Translations under genes and position numbers: made by a program | Assembly (NCBI RefSeq): GCF_003935715.1 | Contig: NZ_RHPP01000021.1 | Location: 1-39,560, forward strand | Source: Stenotrophomonas sp. 278 | GTDB taxonomy: Bacteria; Pseudomonadota; Gammaproteobacteria; Xanthomonadales; Xanthomonadaceae | DNA: 39,560 nucleotides | Direction: 5' to 3' | The notes under the pieces: generated by a model | The model's input: only the letters and a program-made list of their open reading frames with translations | The model's database searches: none | Told to the model about the DNA's origin: nothing | In this document: positions 7,353-15,432 of the stretch, one piece after another | Position numbering within the stretch: the stretch's first letter is position 1 | How the letters are laid out: every line of letters begins with the position of its first letter

Positions 7353-7450
7353 GGGTCGGGGTGGGTTTGCGGGACCGTCAAAAACATGGATGTTTTTGAC
7401 GAGCCCCCATGGATGGGTTTACGGCGTGTCCCGCAAACCCATCCCGACCC
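7353..7450. repeat. Large cruciform repeat with internal hairpins
   Basis: The outer arms 7353-7375 and 7428-7450 are complementary over 23 bases with one mismatch. Inside, GTCAAAAACAT-GG-ATGTTTTTGAC forms an 11-bp hairpin at 7377-7400, and CCCCAT-GG-ATGGGT forms a shorter one around 7405-7419. Together they make a three-way junction. No coding function is apparent. Confidence 0.75.
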
Positions 7451-7499
7451 GCCAGATCAGGGAACCCGTGAACGGCGGGTTGTTCGCATGAATCCAACA

Positions 7500-7523
7500 G
7501 CAGCCGGGCAGCGCCCGGCGATA
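7500..7523 (-). repeat. SMAG-like repeat with GTAT head
   Basis: GTATCGCCGGGCGCTGCCCGG read on the minus strand, a variant head of the same family. It lies 33 bases beyond the stop of the alpha/beta hydrolase at 7556. Confidence 0.7.
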
Positions 7524-7555
7524 CGGATCCCATGCAATCACGAGTTACGGGCGCA

Positions 7556-8386
7556 TCAGCCCTGAATGAACTTCAGCAGCTCGGCGTTGATGTCGTCGGC
7601 GTGCGTGGTGCACATGCCGTGCGGGTAGCCCTTGAACACCTTCAGCGTGCCGTGCTTGAGCAGCTTGATGCTCAACTCGCTGGCGTCGGCAATCGGCACG
7701 ATCTGGTCGTCGTCACCGTGCAGCAGCAGGGTCGGCACGTTGATCGCCTTCAGGTCTTCAGTGAAGTCGGTTTCCGAGAACGCCTTGATGCCCTCGTAGT
7801 GCGCCTGCGCGCTGCCGGTCATGCCCTGGCGCCACCAGTTGTCGATCACGCCCTGCGATACCTTCGCACCTTCGCGGTTGAAGCCGTAGAACGGGCCGCT
7901 GGCCACGTCCACGTAGAACTGCGCGCGGTTCGCTGCCAGCGCCGCACGGAAGCCATCGAACACCTCGATCGGCAGGCCGCCCGGGTTCTTGTCCGACTTC
8001 ACCATGATCGGCGGCACCGCGCTGATCAGCACCGCCTTGGCCACACGGCCCGCCGCAGCGCGCGCCGCGTAGCGTGCCACCTGGCCACCACCGGTGGAGT
8101 GGCCGATATGCACCGCGTTCTTCAGGTCCAGGTGATCGAACACCGCCGTGGCGTCCGCCACGTAATGGTCCATGTCGTGGCCTTCGCTGCCCTGCGACGA
8201 ACGACCATGACCGCGACGGTCATGCGCGATCACGCGGTAGCCCTTGCCCAGGAAGAACAGCATCTGGTTGTCCCAGTCGTCGCTGGACAGCGGCCAGCCA
8301 TGATGGAACACGATCGGCTGGGCGTCCTTCGGGCCCCAGTCCTTGTAGAAGATTTCAACGCCGTCGGAAGTGGTGATGGTGCTCAT
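7556..8386 (-). CDS. Alpha/beta hydrolase of the non-heme chloroperoxidase type
   Basis: A 276-residue cytoplasmic alpha/beta hydrolase. Seen: [15 protein letters not shown] at 28-42, the oxyanion and lid region typical of cofactor-free haloperoxidases/arylesterases; DRRGHGRS at 56-63; nucleophile Ser97 in GHSTGGG; acidic HGDDDQIVP at 223-231; and His256 in GYPHGM. Members perform perhydrolysis (peracid-dependent halogenation) or ester hydrolysis. The physiological substrate is unknown. It has its own ribosome site (GGAG). Its promoter region carries the palindrome TCATAC-CTGT-GTATGA that recurs near the two-component genes to its right, suggesting common control. Confidence 0.92.
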   Translation of the reverse strand: MSTITTSDGVEIFYKDWGPKDAQPIVFHHGWPLSSDDWDNQMLFFLGKGYRVIAHDRRGHGRSSQGSEGHDMDHYVADATAVFDHLDLKNAVHIGHSTGGGQVARYAARAAAGRVAKAVLISAVPPIMVKSDKNPGGLPIEVFDGFRAALAANRAQFYVDVASGPFYGFNREGAKVSQGVIDNWWRQGMTGSAQAHYEGIKAFSETDFTEDLKAINVPTLLLHGDDDQIVPIADASELSIKLLKHGTLKVFKGYPHGMCTTHADDINAELLKFIQG

Positions 8387-8454
8387 GGAACAGTCTCCGG
8401 AAAGGGGGTTTGGAATTACCGGACCACAGTAAGCAATGCGTCGCTAAAACACCT

Positions 8455-8470
8455 TCATACCTGTGTATGA
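8455..8470. promoter_or_regulatory. Palindromic motif shared with neighbouring regulators
   Basis: TCATAC-CTGT-GTATGA, a perfect inverted repeat 68 bases upstream of the hydrolase start. Related sites occur at 8916-8931 (CATACACAGGTTTGTA) and 11125-11143 (GATACACACCTTGGTATGA). It is a candidate binding site for the FixJ-like regulator. Confidence 0.45.
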
Positions 8471-8478
8471 CGTCACGC

Positions 8479-8841
8479 TCATTCCAATGCCTGGGTCAGA
8501 TAGCTGGCCAGCGTTTCCGCATCGACCGGCTTGGCCAGGAACGCCAACGCCCCACGCGACATGACCCGCTCGCGGATCGCATCGGTGGGGAACGCACTCA
8601 TGAAGATCATCGGGAATGTGCACTCACGTGCCAGCAGCTCCTGCTGCAGCACATCGCCATTCATCTGCGGCATCTGGATGTCGGTCAGCAGGCAGTCGGG
8701 GGGATCCTGCAAGGCCGCCAGAAACGCGCTGGCGGAGGCGAAGGTACGTGCCTCATATCCCAGCGAGCGCAGCAGGCTGGACAGCGACTGGCGCACGCCG
8801 TCGTCATCGTCAACGATTGCAACACGGTACATCGGGTTCAT
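8479..8841 (-). CDS. Stand-alone receiver domain (response regulator)
   Basis: A 120-residue CheY-like receiver with no output domain. Seen: acidic cluster IVDDDDG at 9-15, phosphoacceptor Asp in LLTDIQMPQMNG (about residue 54), Ser/Thr position in FMSAFPTD, and Lys in FLAKPVD. The insert-free length fits a single receiver. It shares its strand with a FixJ-like regulator and kinase 100 bases upstream and resembles the receivers of FixJ-type proteins, so it may compete for or buffer phosphate from that kinase. It could also belong to a phosphorelay elsewhere. Confidence 0.9.
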   Translation of the reverse strand: MNPMYRVAIVDDDDGVRQSLSSLLRSLGYEARTFASASAFLAALQDPPDCLLTDIQMPQMNGDVLQQELLARECTFPMIFMSAFPTDAIRERVMSRGALAFLAKPVDAETLASYLTQALE

Positions 8842-8915
8842 CTGCTACATCCTGGGGCCACGGGCCGGCCGGGGCCGACGCTGCCTTTATGCCCCAGGGC
8901 GGCGGGCAGCGGAAC

Positions 8916-8931
8916 CATACACAGGTTTGTA
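8916..8931. promoter_or_regulatory. Second copy of the shared regulatory motif
   Basis: CATACACAGGTTTGTA lies between the FixJ-like gene stop and the receiver gene start. It matches the reverse of the site at 8455-8470 through CATACACAGGT-TG. Confidence 0.4.
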
Positions 8932-8941
8932 GACGGGCGAT

Positions 8942-9565
8942 TCAGCGCCCCGTGACGTGCACCCCGAGAGCCTCGGCATGGCGCACCAGGTCAGCCAGCG
9001 AGCGCACACCCATCTTGCGCATCACGTTGCCCCGATGGATCTTCACGGTGATCTCGCTGAGGTTCAGCACCCCGGCCACCTGTTTGTTCATCAGCCCGGC
9101 CACCACGTGCGCCATGACCTCGCGCTCGCGTGGGGTCAGGGTGGCATAGCGGGAGTCCAGGCTGTCCCGGGCCGCGCTCTCCTGGCGGCGCTGGCGATCA
9201 CGCTCGATCGCCGCGCTGACCGCATCCAGCATGTCCTGGTCGCGAAACGGCTTGGACAGAAAATCCACCGCGCCCGCCTTCATCGCCCGCACGGTCATCG
9301 GAATGTCACCGTGCCCGGTCATGAACACGATGGGCAGGGGGATCCCCTGCCCGGCCAGCTGCCCCTGAAGGTCCAGCCCGCTGATGCCCGGCAGCCGAAC
9401 GTCCAGCACGATGCAGCCCGGCACATCGGGCAGCGCGGCCTGCAGCAGTTCGGCCGGCGAACCCAGCACCCGGGTCTGCAACCCGATCGAACGCAGCAGG
9501 CTGTCCAGTGCATCGCGGACAGACGGATCGTCGTCCACCACCACGGCGAGCGCGGGGTTGTTCAT
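8942..9565 (-). CDS. FixJ/NarL-family response regulator
   Basis: A 207-residue transcription regulator. Receiver residues 1-120: Asp11/Asp12, phosphoacceptor Asp55 in VLDVRLPGISG, Thr83 in MTGHGD and Lys105 in SKPF. The MTGHGDIPMTVRAMKAGAVD segment is typical of FixJ rather than NarL. LuxR-type helix-turn-helix at about 141-200 (LTPREREVMAHVVAGLMNKQ, then VKIHRGNVMRKM). Its ATG overlaps the stop of the kinase gene by 4 bases (ATGA), so the kinase upstream is its partner. Likely targets are the neighbouring stress genes that carry the TCATAC/GTATGA motif. Confidence 0.93.
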   Translation of the reverse strand: MNNPALAVVVDDDPSVRDALDSLLRSIGLQTRVLGSPAELLQAALPDVPGCIVLDVRLPGISGLDLQGQLAGQGIPLPIVFMTGHGDIPMTVRAMKAGAVDFLSKPFRDQDMLDAVSAAIERDRQRRQESAARDSLDSRYATLTPREREVMAHVVAGLMNKQVAGVLNLSEITVKIHRGNVMRKMGVRSLADLVRHAEALGVHVTGR

Positions 9566-11004
9566 GCGACATCTCCTGCGAGTCCCAGCACCAGCTGGAA
9601 GGTCGCCCCCTGCCCTGGCGTGCTGTGCACCGACAGCTGGCCGCCGTGGGCCTCAGCCGTGGATCGGCAGATCGCCAGCCCCATGCCCATGCCATGCGGC
9701 TTGGTGGTGAAAAAGGGTTTGAACAGCGTATCCAGGTGCGCAGCATCGATCCCCGGGCCGTTGTCGCGGATGCTGATGACCACCGCGCCCTGCTCGCCAC
9801 GCTGCGCGTCCACGTGCAGTTCGCGCGCGTGCGGCTGCCCGGCCATGGCCTGGCTGGCGTTGATCATCAGGTTCACCAATACCTGCTGCAACTGTATGGC
9901 ATCACCGTGCACGGACGGCAGGCCGGAACCCACCTCCACGCGCAACTGCACCGCGTCGCGGTTCAGATCGTGCTGGACCAGGCGCACCGACTCGTGGATA
10001 AGCGCCGGCACTGCCAAGGCCTCGCGCACCGTACTGCTTTTGGCCAGGAACGCCCGTACGCGCTTGACGATCTCGCTGGCACGGCGCGCTTCGGCCACGC
10101 TGCGGGTGATGGCCGCATCCACTTCCTGCAGGTCCGGCTGTTCGCGGTGCAGCCAGCGCAGACCGGCTTCGCCGTTGGTCACCACCGCCATCAGCGGCTG
10201 GTTCACTTCATGTGCCAGGGTAGCGGTGAGTTCGCCCAGCGTGGCCACGCGCATGGCGTGCGCCAGCTCGGACTGCGCACGCAGGACCGCATCCTGGGCG
10301 CGCCGGCGCTCGGTGACATCGGTATGGGTTTCCAGCACTCCGGTGATCCGTCCACGGCCGTCGCGCTGCACCACCCAGCGGCTGTCCAGCACCCGCCACT
10401 CACCTTCACGGGTGCGCTGTTCCAACGTGCCTTCCCAGCTGCCCAGCGACAGCAGGGTCGATTCCACCGTCTCGCGTGCCTGCGGGTAGCGGGTGGACAG
10501 CAAGGTGTCGGCCACGCAGCCGACGGCCTGTTCGGACGACCAGCCGTACACCTGCTCGGCGGTGCGGTTCCAGAAGGTGATCACACCGAAACGGTCACGC
10601 ACGAAGATCATGTCGTGCGAAAGATCCAGCAACCGCGCCTGCGCGCCCAGGCGCTGCATCGCGTTCTGGTGCTGCAGCGCGAGGATGGCAGTGATGCCGA
10701 TGGCGGCCAGGCTGACCACGGCACGGAAGGTCTGCGCGCCAACGTGGTTCAGCCCGTGCGAATCCACGTAGGCCAGCACGGTCAGCACAATGCCGGCCAG
10801 CGCCGCCGTGACGATGTCGCCACGCCGACCGGTGCGGGCCACCAGCAGCACGCTCACCACGTACAGCACGGCAACCGCTCCTTCCAGCGTGGTGAGCACG
10901 TCGATCAGGAAAATGCCCAGGGTGAGCAGCGCCGCCGCCACGCGGAACGCCGTGCGGTGGGGTTTGCCAAGGGCAACGGCAATTGCGGGGGATGTGAGGA
11001 ACAC
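9562..11004 (-). CDS. FixL-like PAS sensor histidine kinase with four membrane segments
   Basis: A 480-residue sensor kinase. The start is GTG at 11004 with ribosome site GGAGG 8 bases upstream; the frame is open far beyond, but that part is antisense to dps. Seen: about four membrane segments at 20-110, a PAS domain at about 121-235 ending DVTERRRAQ, phosphoacceptor His265 in HEVNQPL (the FixL/DctB-type H box), N box LVNLMINASQAM around 376-386, DNGPGI at 414-419, and GMGMGLA at 438-444. No heme-pocket histidine is obvious, so the stimulus is unknown. It is divergent from dps across a 246-base region that carries a candidate regulator site. Confidence 0.93.
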   Translation of the reverse strand: MFLTSPAIAVALGKPHRTAFRVAAALLTLGIFLIDVLTTLEGAVAVLYVVSVLLVARTGRRGDIVTAALAGIVLTVLAYVDSHGLNHVGAQTFRAVVSLAAIGITAILALQHQNAMQRLGAQARLLDLSHDMIFVRDRFGVITFWNRTAEQVYGWSSEQAVGCVADTLLSTRYPQARETVESTLLSLGSWEGTLEQRTREGEWRVLDSRWVVQRDGRGRITGVLETHTDVTERRRAQDAVLRAQSELAHAMRVATLGELTATLAHEVNQPLMAVVTNGEAGLRWLHREQPDLQEVDAAITRSVAEARRASEIVKRVRAFLAKSSTVREALAVPALIHESVRLVQHDLNRDAVQLRVEVGSGLPSVHGDAIQLQQVLVNLMINASQAMAGQPHARELHVDAQRGEQGAVVISIRDNGPGIDAAHLDTLFKPFFTTKPHGMGMGLAICRSTAEAHGGQLSVHSTPGQGATFQLVLGLAGDVA

Positions 11005-11124
11005 GGTCCTTGCCTCCGGGACGGGCCAACCGCCACCCGTGCGGCAGTCGCGGCGCAGTATCCCTCGCGGGCGCGGCGGGCTGATCCCTCCATCGGGTGA
11101 TTCTCCGATGCACCGGGCCGGGCC

Positions 11125-11143
11125 GATACACACCTTGGTATGA
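11125..11143. promoter_or_regulatory. Third copy of the shared motif, kinase-dps intergenic region
   Basis: GATACACACCTTGGTATGA, with half-sites ATACACA and GGTATGA like those at 8455 but four bases further apart. A palindrome GCGCAA-TG-TTGCGC lies nearby at 11159-11172, between this site and the dps start. Confidence 0.4.
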
Positions 11144-11250
11144 GGCGGAGAAACGATGGCGCAATGTTGCGCGGGGCCGCGGCTGACTAGTCTGGCGATG
11201 TCGGCGCTGCCTGCCAGCGCTCCCTCCCCCCGCTTTTCCGGAGCATGCCC

Positions 11251-11784
11251 ATGAACAGCCTTGCCAACACCCCCGACTCGCCGCTTGCCCGCCAGCGCGC
11301 GGCGCTGAATACGCCCACCGACCTGGGCACCAAGGCCAGCAAGGACATCGCGGCCGCACTGACCGTGCTGCTGGCCGACGTGTTCGCGCTGTACCTGAAG
11401 ACCAAGAACTTCCATTGGCACCTGTCCGGCCCGCATTTCCGCGACTACCACCTGATGCTGGATGAACAGGGCGAGCAGATCTTCGCCACCACCGACGCCA
11501 TCGCCGAACGGGCGCGCAAGGTCGGTGGCACCACGCTGCGTTCGATCGGCCAGATCCACCGCATCCAGCGCCTGCTGGACAACGATGCGGACTACGTGAC
11601 CGCTGAAGACATGCTGGCCGAACTGGCCGACGACAACCGCCGCCTCACTGGTTTCCTGCGCGGCACCCACGGCGTGTGCAGCGAATACAACGATGTGGCC
11701 ACCACCAGCCTGATCGAGAACTGGATCGATGAAGCCGAGCGTCGCAGCTGGTTCCTGTTTGAAACCACCCGCAGCCGTCGCTGA
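11251..11784 (+). CDS. dps: Dps-family ferritin-like DNA-protection protein
   Basis: A 177-residue dodecameric ferritin that oxidises and stores iron and shields DNA. Seen: KNFHWHLSGPHFRDYHLMLD at 52-71 followed by EQGEQI, containing the intersubunit ferroxidase ligands His55/57, His67, Asp71 and Glu75, and the long four-helix pattern through to ENWIDEAERRSWFLFE. The ATG at 11251 is preferred because GGAG lies 7 bases upstream; an ATG six bases earlier is too close to it. It is divergent from the FixL-like kinase and followed after 31 bases by a peroxiredoxin, so the three downstream genes may form an oxidative-stress operon. Confidence 0.96.
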   Translation: MNSLANTPDSPLARQRAALNTPTDLGTKASKDIAAALTVLLADVFALYLKTKNFHWHLSGPHFRDYHLMLDEQGEQIFATTDAIAERARKVGGTTLRSIGQIHRIQRLLDNDADYVTAEDMLAELADDNRRLTGFLRGTHGVCSEYNDVATTSLIENWIDEAERRSWFLFETTRSRR

Positions 11785-11815
11785 TTCCTCATCTCCTCCC
11801 CCACGGAGCTGTGCC

Positions 11816-12508
11816 ATGAGTGCCACCCGTCTTCCCGTTCCGCCCGGCAGTGCCGCGCCCGCGTTTTCGCTGCCGGCCACCGCCGACCAGCGCCTGAGCC
11901 TGATGGAGCTGCGCGGTCATCCGGTGATTCTGTCGTTCTACCCTGCTGACTGGAGCCCGGTGTGTGGCGACCAGCTGGCGCTGTACAACCAGCTGCTGCC
12001 CGAGTTCCGCCGTTACGGCGCGCAGCTGGTTGGCATTTCGGTGGATGGGGTGTGGTGCCATGCGGCGTTCGCCGAGGCGCGGCATCTGCATTTTCCGTTG
12101 TTGGCGGATTTCCAGCCGAAGGGCGAAGTGGCGCGGCGCTATGGCGTGTACCGTGAGCAGGACGGCGTTTGTGAGCGCGCGTTGTTCGTGATTGATGCGG
12201 AAGGCATCGTGCGCTGGAGCTATGTGTCGCCGCTGGGGATCAATCCCGGGGCGGATGGGATTCTGGAGGCACTGGAGGCGTTGCGTTCTGATGCGCGAAC
12301 CGGTGCCCCCAACGTGGATTCGGATGATGCGCGAACTGGTGGCGACGGCTCGCGCGCGGCTCTGGTAGAGCGGGGCTCTGCCCCGCTGACGCGCACGGAT
12401 GGTTCCAGCGGGGCAGAGCCCCGCTCTACAAAAGCCAACGTTTCCGGCGAGACGTTGCCCCACAATCTGAGCGGGGCAGAACCCCGCAGTACCGGAGCCC
12501 TCTCATGA
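11816..12508 (+). CDS. AhpC/TSA-type peroxiredoxin with a repeat-encoded tail
   Basis: A thiol peroxidase of 230 residues. The catalytic domain is residues 1 to about 157. Seen: FYPADWSPVCGDQ at 41-53, the peroxidatic site with Cys50 (Ser in place of the usual Thr), further cysteines at 81 and 119 that might resolve it, and a thioredoxin-fold end IVRWSYVSPLGINPG. The ribosome site is ACGGAG. From about residue 158 the frame runs through three SMAG repeats, giving low-complexity VERGSAPL and SGAEPRST segments. It ends in an ATGA overlap with the DsbA-like gene. The core resembles Bcp/AhpE proteins, which lack such a tail. Confidence 0.93.
   Translation: MSATRLPVPPGSAAPAFSLPATADQRLSLMELRGHPVILSFYPADWSPVCGDQLALYNQLLPEFRRYGAQLVGISVDGVWCHAAFAEARHLHFPLLADFQPKGEVARRYGVYREQDGVCERALFVIDAEGIVRWSYVSPLGINPGADGILEALEALRSDARTGAPNVDSDDARTGGDGSRAALVERGSAPLTRTDGSSGAEPRSTKANVSGETLPHNLSGAEPRSTGALS
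12365..12491. repeat. Three SMAG repeats inside the peroxiredoxin reading frame
   Basis: A plus-oriented copy at 12365-12390 faces a minus copy at 12406-12429, and together they could form a stem of about 24 bp. A third, GTAC-headed copy lies at 12469-12491. All lie within the open frame that ends at 12508. Confidence 0.85.
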
Positions 12509-13023
12509 GCCGCCTTCTCGTCCCCGTCAGCAGCTTCGATCACATCCAGGGCCCGGAAGATGCAGCCATCACCCTGGTGGAATACGGCGACTATCAATGC
12601 CCGTACTGCGGCGAAGCCTACCCGGTGATCAAGGAAGTACAGCGCATGCTCGGTTCGCGCATGCGCTTCGTGTTCCGCAACTTCCCGATCAGCGAAATCC
12701 ATCCCAACGCCCTACCCGCGGCGCGCTTCGCCGAGGCCGCAGCCATCGCCGGCCGCTTCTGGGAAGCACACGACCTGCTCTACCAGAACCAGCAGGCGCT
12801 GGAGGCCAGTGACCTGCTGCGTTACGCCGCCCAGCTGCGGGTGGACCACACCCTGCTGCAGGCGGCCGCCGAGGGCAACTTCGACCCGCGCATCGAACGT
12901 GACTTCATGGGCGGCGTCCGCAGTGGGGTCAATGGCACGCCGTCGCTGTTCATCAACGGCAGGCGCTACGACGGCCCGCGCGACGTGGAAAGCCTGATCG
13001 ATGCACTGGGCGTGGTGGCGTGA
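12505..13023 (+). CDS. DsbA-like thioredoxin-fold oxidoreductase (cytoplasmic)
   Basis: A 172-residue DsbA-family protein without a signal peptide. Seen: EYGDYQCPYCGEAYP at 26-40 with the redox pair Cys32/Cys35 (CPYC, as in FrnE/DsbA-type folds), the helical insertion, and the cis-Pro region SGVNGTPSLFINGRRY near the C-terminus. The ATG overlaps the peroxiredoxin stop by 4 bases. The pairing suggests a thiol partner, for example reducing the peroxiredoxin or isomerising oxidised proteins during stress; that is inference from context. Three SMAG copies follow the gene. Confidence 0.93.
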   Translation: MSRLLVPVSSFDHIQGPEDAAITLVEYGDYQCPYCGEAYPVIKEVQRMLGSRMRFVFRNFPISEIHPNALPAARFAEAAAIAGRFWEAHDLLYQNQQALEASDLLRYAAQLRVDHTLLQAAAEGNFDPRIERDFMGGVRSGVNGTPSLFINGRRYDGPRDVESLIDALGVVA

Positions 13024-13058
13024 TGAACGCCGCCTCCCGGCATGTGCGCATCGCAACC

Positions 13059-13169
13059 GTAGAGCGGGGCTTGCCCCGCTGAGGCTCGCGGATTGGTTCA
13101 GCGGGGCAAGCCCCGCTCTACGCGATTGCGACCTCGCGGATTGGTTCAGCGGGGCAAGCCCCGCTCTAC
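13059..13169. repeat. Three SMAG repeats between dsbA-like and araC-like genes
   Basis: A plus copy at 13059-13082 and minus copies at 13098-13121 and 13147-13169. The last two lie in a 48-base direct repeat (13085 and 13133 onward). The final GTAG supplies the TAG stop of the AraC-family gene at 13166. Confidence 0.88.
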
Positions 13170-13999
13170 GTGATTGCGGCAGCGGTTGGATAGACCCGCG
13201 CCTTGCGCCACTGCAAAGGGCTCATACCGGTTTCCACCCGAAACATGTAGTTGAACGCCGACGCGGACGCATACCCCAACTCGTGCGCAATCACCGTGGG
13301 CGAGCGCCCCTGCGCCAGCCACTCGATCGCCCGCAGCAGCCGCAACCGCGTACGCCAGGCGCGCAGGTTCATCCCCGTCTCGCGCTCAAACTGGCGCGCC
13401 AGCGTGCGCGCCGAAGCCCCCAGCTGACGCGCCCAGTCATCCACGCCACGCGCATCCGCCGGCTGGTCGTACAGCGCCTGGCACCAGCGCTGCAGGCGCG
13501 CATCCTGCGGCCACGGCAGGTGCCGGGTGTGCTGCGGCTGCCGGCGCAACTGCGCGATCACCAGCGTGCACAACTGCAGGTAATAAACGACATCGTGCTC
13601 CGGCCGCACCTGGCCCAGCTCCACGATCAACTCGCGCAGCAGCGCCGACACCTCCAGCACCACGCATTCGGTCGGCATGCCAGGCGCAGCATCGTCACCG
13701 ATGTACAGATTGCGGAACGCCGCCGGCCCCAGGGCACCGGTGTGGTGCACGGTGCCGGTGGGCACCCACAGCGCCTGCTGCGGCGAGATCACATGGCGGG
13801 CGTGCGCGACCGTGACCTGCAACACGCCTTCGGTCGCGAACACCAGCTGGTTCCAGGCATGCACATGCGGGGGAAAGCGTTCCCCCGCCGCCAGTTCCTG
13901 GCTGCGCGCCACCACCGGCCACTGCAGTGCCTCCTGCGCGGGCACAGGCACTTCGCGCCAGGTGGGGGACTGGGCGGCAGCGTGGCGAGTGATCGACAT
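13166..13999 (-). CDS. AraC-family transcriptional regulator
   Basis: A 277-residue regulator. The N-terminal cupin-like sensing domain includes GERFPPHVHAWNQLVFATEG at 39-58 and the HxH/Q pattern of AraC effector pockets. The C-terminal part carries two helix-turn-helices, WARQLGASARTLARQFERET and VIAHELGYASASAFNYMFRV, the latter with the LGY.s.saF...F signature. The stop TAG is part of a SMAG head. It is divergent from an MFS transporter with 73 bases between starts, so it probably controls that exporter in response to its substrate. The effector is unknown. Confidence 0.93.
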   Translation of the reverse strand: MSITRHAAAQSPTWREVPVPAQEALQWPVVARSQELAAGERFPPHVHAWNQLVFATEGVLQVTVAHARHVISPQQALWVPTGTVHHTGALGPAAFRNLYIGDDAAPGMPTECVVLEVSALLRELIVELGQVRPEHDVVYYLQLCTLVIAQLRRQPQHTRHLPWPQDARLQRWCQALYDQPADARGVDDWARQLGASARTLARQFERETGMNLRAWRTRLRLLRAIEWLAQGRSPTVIAHELGYASASAFNYMFRVETGMSPLQWRKARVYPTAAAIT

Positions 14000-14072
14000 G
14001 ATGGGTCATTCTATCGAAAGACAGCCGACCCGGCCTGCCGGAGCATGGCCGGACCTTCCGACGGATCCGACC

Positions 14073-15251
14073 ATGGCCGCTTCCCCCACCCTGCGCCCCT
14101 GGCAGGTAATCTGCGCCGGCATCAGTGCGCTGGTGCTCAGCGTGGGCATTGCCCGCTTTGCCTACACCCCACTGCTGCCGCTGATGCGGGTGGACGCCGG
14201 CCTGAGCCCGGCGATGGGCGGCTGGCTGGCGACCTTCAACTACGTGGGCTACCTGTTGGGCACCCTGCTGGTGGCCCGGGTGGGCGACATGCAGCTGAAG
14301 TTCCACTTCTACCGGGTGGGCCTGCTCCTGGCGGTGGCGAGCACCGCGCTGATGGCGGTGACCACGACGCCGGCGCTGTGGAGCGCGCTGCGCTTTGTGG
14401 CCGGATTGTCCAGCACCGCCGGCCTGCTGCTGGCCTCGGGGCTGGTGCTGAACTGGCTGCTGGCGCACCGGCACCGGCCACGGCTGGGGCTGCACTTCGC
14501 CGGGCTGGGGCTGGGCATCGTGGTGTCCGGCGTGGCGACCGGGCTGCTGGCCGGGCATGCCACCTCCAGCGCGCAATGGGGCTGGCTGGGCGCTGTGGGC
14601 GCGCTGTTCCTGATTCCGGCGTGGGGCTGGATGCCTGCGCCTGCTCCCGCCTCGGCTTCGCAGGCGGCCACCGCCCCTGCCCCACCCAGCCGTCGCTGGC
14701 GGCAGCTGCTGATTGCCGCGTACTTCTGTGCGGGAATCGGCTTTGTGGTCAGTGCCACCTTCATCGTGGCGATTCTGGAGCAGACTCCGGCGTTCCGGGG
14801 TCACGGCAGCGCGGTGTGGATCCTGGTCGGGATGGCAGCAGTGCCGTCGACGTTCGCCTGGGATCGGGTGGCATCGGCGATGGGCCTGATCCGCGCCCTG
14901 ATGCTGGCCTTCGCCCTGCAGGCGGCCTCATTCGTGCTGCCGCTGCTGGACGATGGGCTATGGGCCGGACTGGGCAGCGCCCTGCTGTTCGGGCTGACCT
15001 TCGCCGGCATCGTCAGCCTGACCCTCACCGTGATCGGCCGGCATTACCCGCAGAACCCGGCCAAGGCGATGGCAACGCTCACCCTGAGCTACGGCGTGGC
15101 GCAGATCCTGGCCCCCGCCTTTGCCGGCACCCTGGCGCGCAGCAGCGGTTCCTATCAGGCCTCATTGCTGCTGGCGGCGATTGCGATGACGGTGGGCATC
15201 TTTCTGCTGGCGGCGATGCCGGATGATGCGCGTGACCATGCGTCGCAGTGA
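14073..15251 (+). CDS. MFS transporter, YbfB/YjiJ-like
   Basis: A 392-residue inner-membrane transporter with about 12 hydrophobic segments and a central cytoplasmic loop rich in Ala/Pro (near residues 190-208). Seen: GIARFAYTPLLPLM in the first helix, LATFNYVGYLLGTLL in the second and GSALLFGLTFAGIVSLTLTV late in the protein, a pattern I associate with the YbfB/YjiJ family of putative exporters. The start ATG at 14073 places the first helix at the N-terminus; the frame is open upstream across the araC gene and is not coding there. The AraC-family gene upstream is the likely regulator. The substrate is unknown. Confidence 0.92.
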   Translation: MAASPTLRPWQVICAGISALVLSVGIARFAYTPLLPLMRVDAGLSPAMGGWLATFNYVGYLLGTLLVARVGDMQLKFHFYRVGLLLAVASTALMAVTTTPALWSALRFVAGLSSTAGLLLASGLVLNWLLAHRHRPRLGLHFAGLGLGIVVSGVATGLLAGHATSSAQWGWLGAVGALFLIPAWGWMPAPAPASASQAATAPAPPSRRWRQLLIAAYFCAGIGFVVSATFIVAILEQTPAFRGHGSAVWILVGMAAVPSTFAWDRVASAMGLIRALMLAFALQAASFVLPLLDDGLWAGLGSALLFGLTFAGIVSLTLTVIGRHYPQNPAKAMATLTLSYGVAQILAPAFAGTLARSSGSYQASLLLAAIAMTVGIFLLAAMPDDARDHASQ

Positions 15252-15368
15252 CCACGCACGCGGCGTTGAATGAATTGGTGTTCATGCGTGCGCCCGACGA
15301 ACGATCAAGCACTTACCTGCGTTCGCACCGTGCCCAGCCATCAATGTGAAATTTTTTTTGCGAAATGC

Positions 15369-15397
15369 TTGCCCAAATCCGCAGACCTCCGTATAGT
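15369..15397 (+). promoter_or_regulatory. Sigma-70 promoter of tRNA-Phe
   Basis: TTGCCC at 15369-15374, 17 bases, TATAGT at 15392-15397, ending 36 bases before the tRNA. The stretch 15252-15368 holds no gene. Confidence 0.7.
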
Positions 15398-15432
15398 TCG
15401 CCTCCTCGCCAGCGGCAACGCAGCGATGAAGT

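Noticed and set aside
9508-11100. 530-residue plus-strand open frame
   Set aside because: Antisense to the FixL-like kinase, His/Gln/Arg-rich and without any domain signature.
11005-11880. N-terminal extension of the FixL-like kinase frame
   Set aside because: It is antisense to dps and has no signal or domain; a GTG with GGAGG ribosome site at 11004 is the better start.
13085-13169. 48-base direct repeat that could suggest a CRISPR array
   Set aside because: Only two copies, built around SMAG palindromes, with no spacers of regular length and no cas genes.
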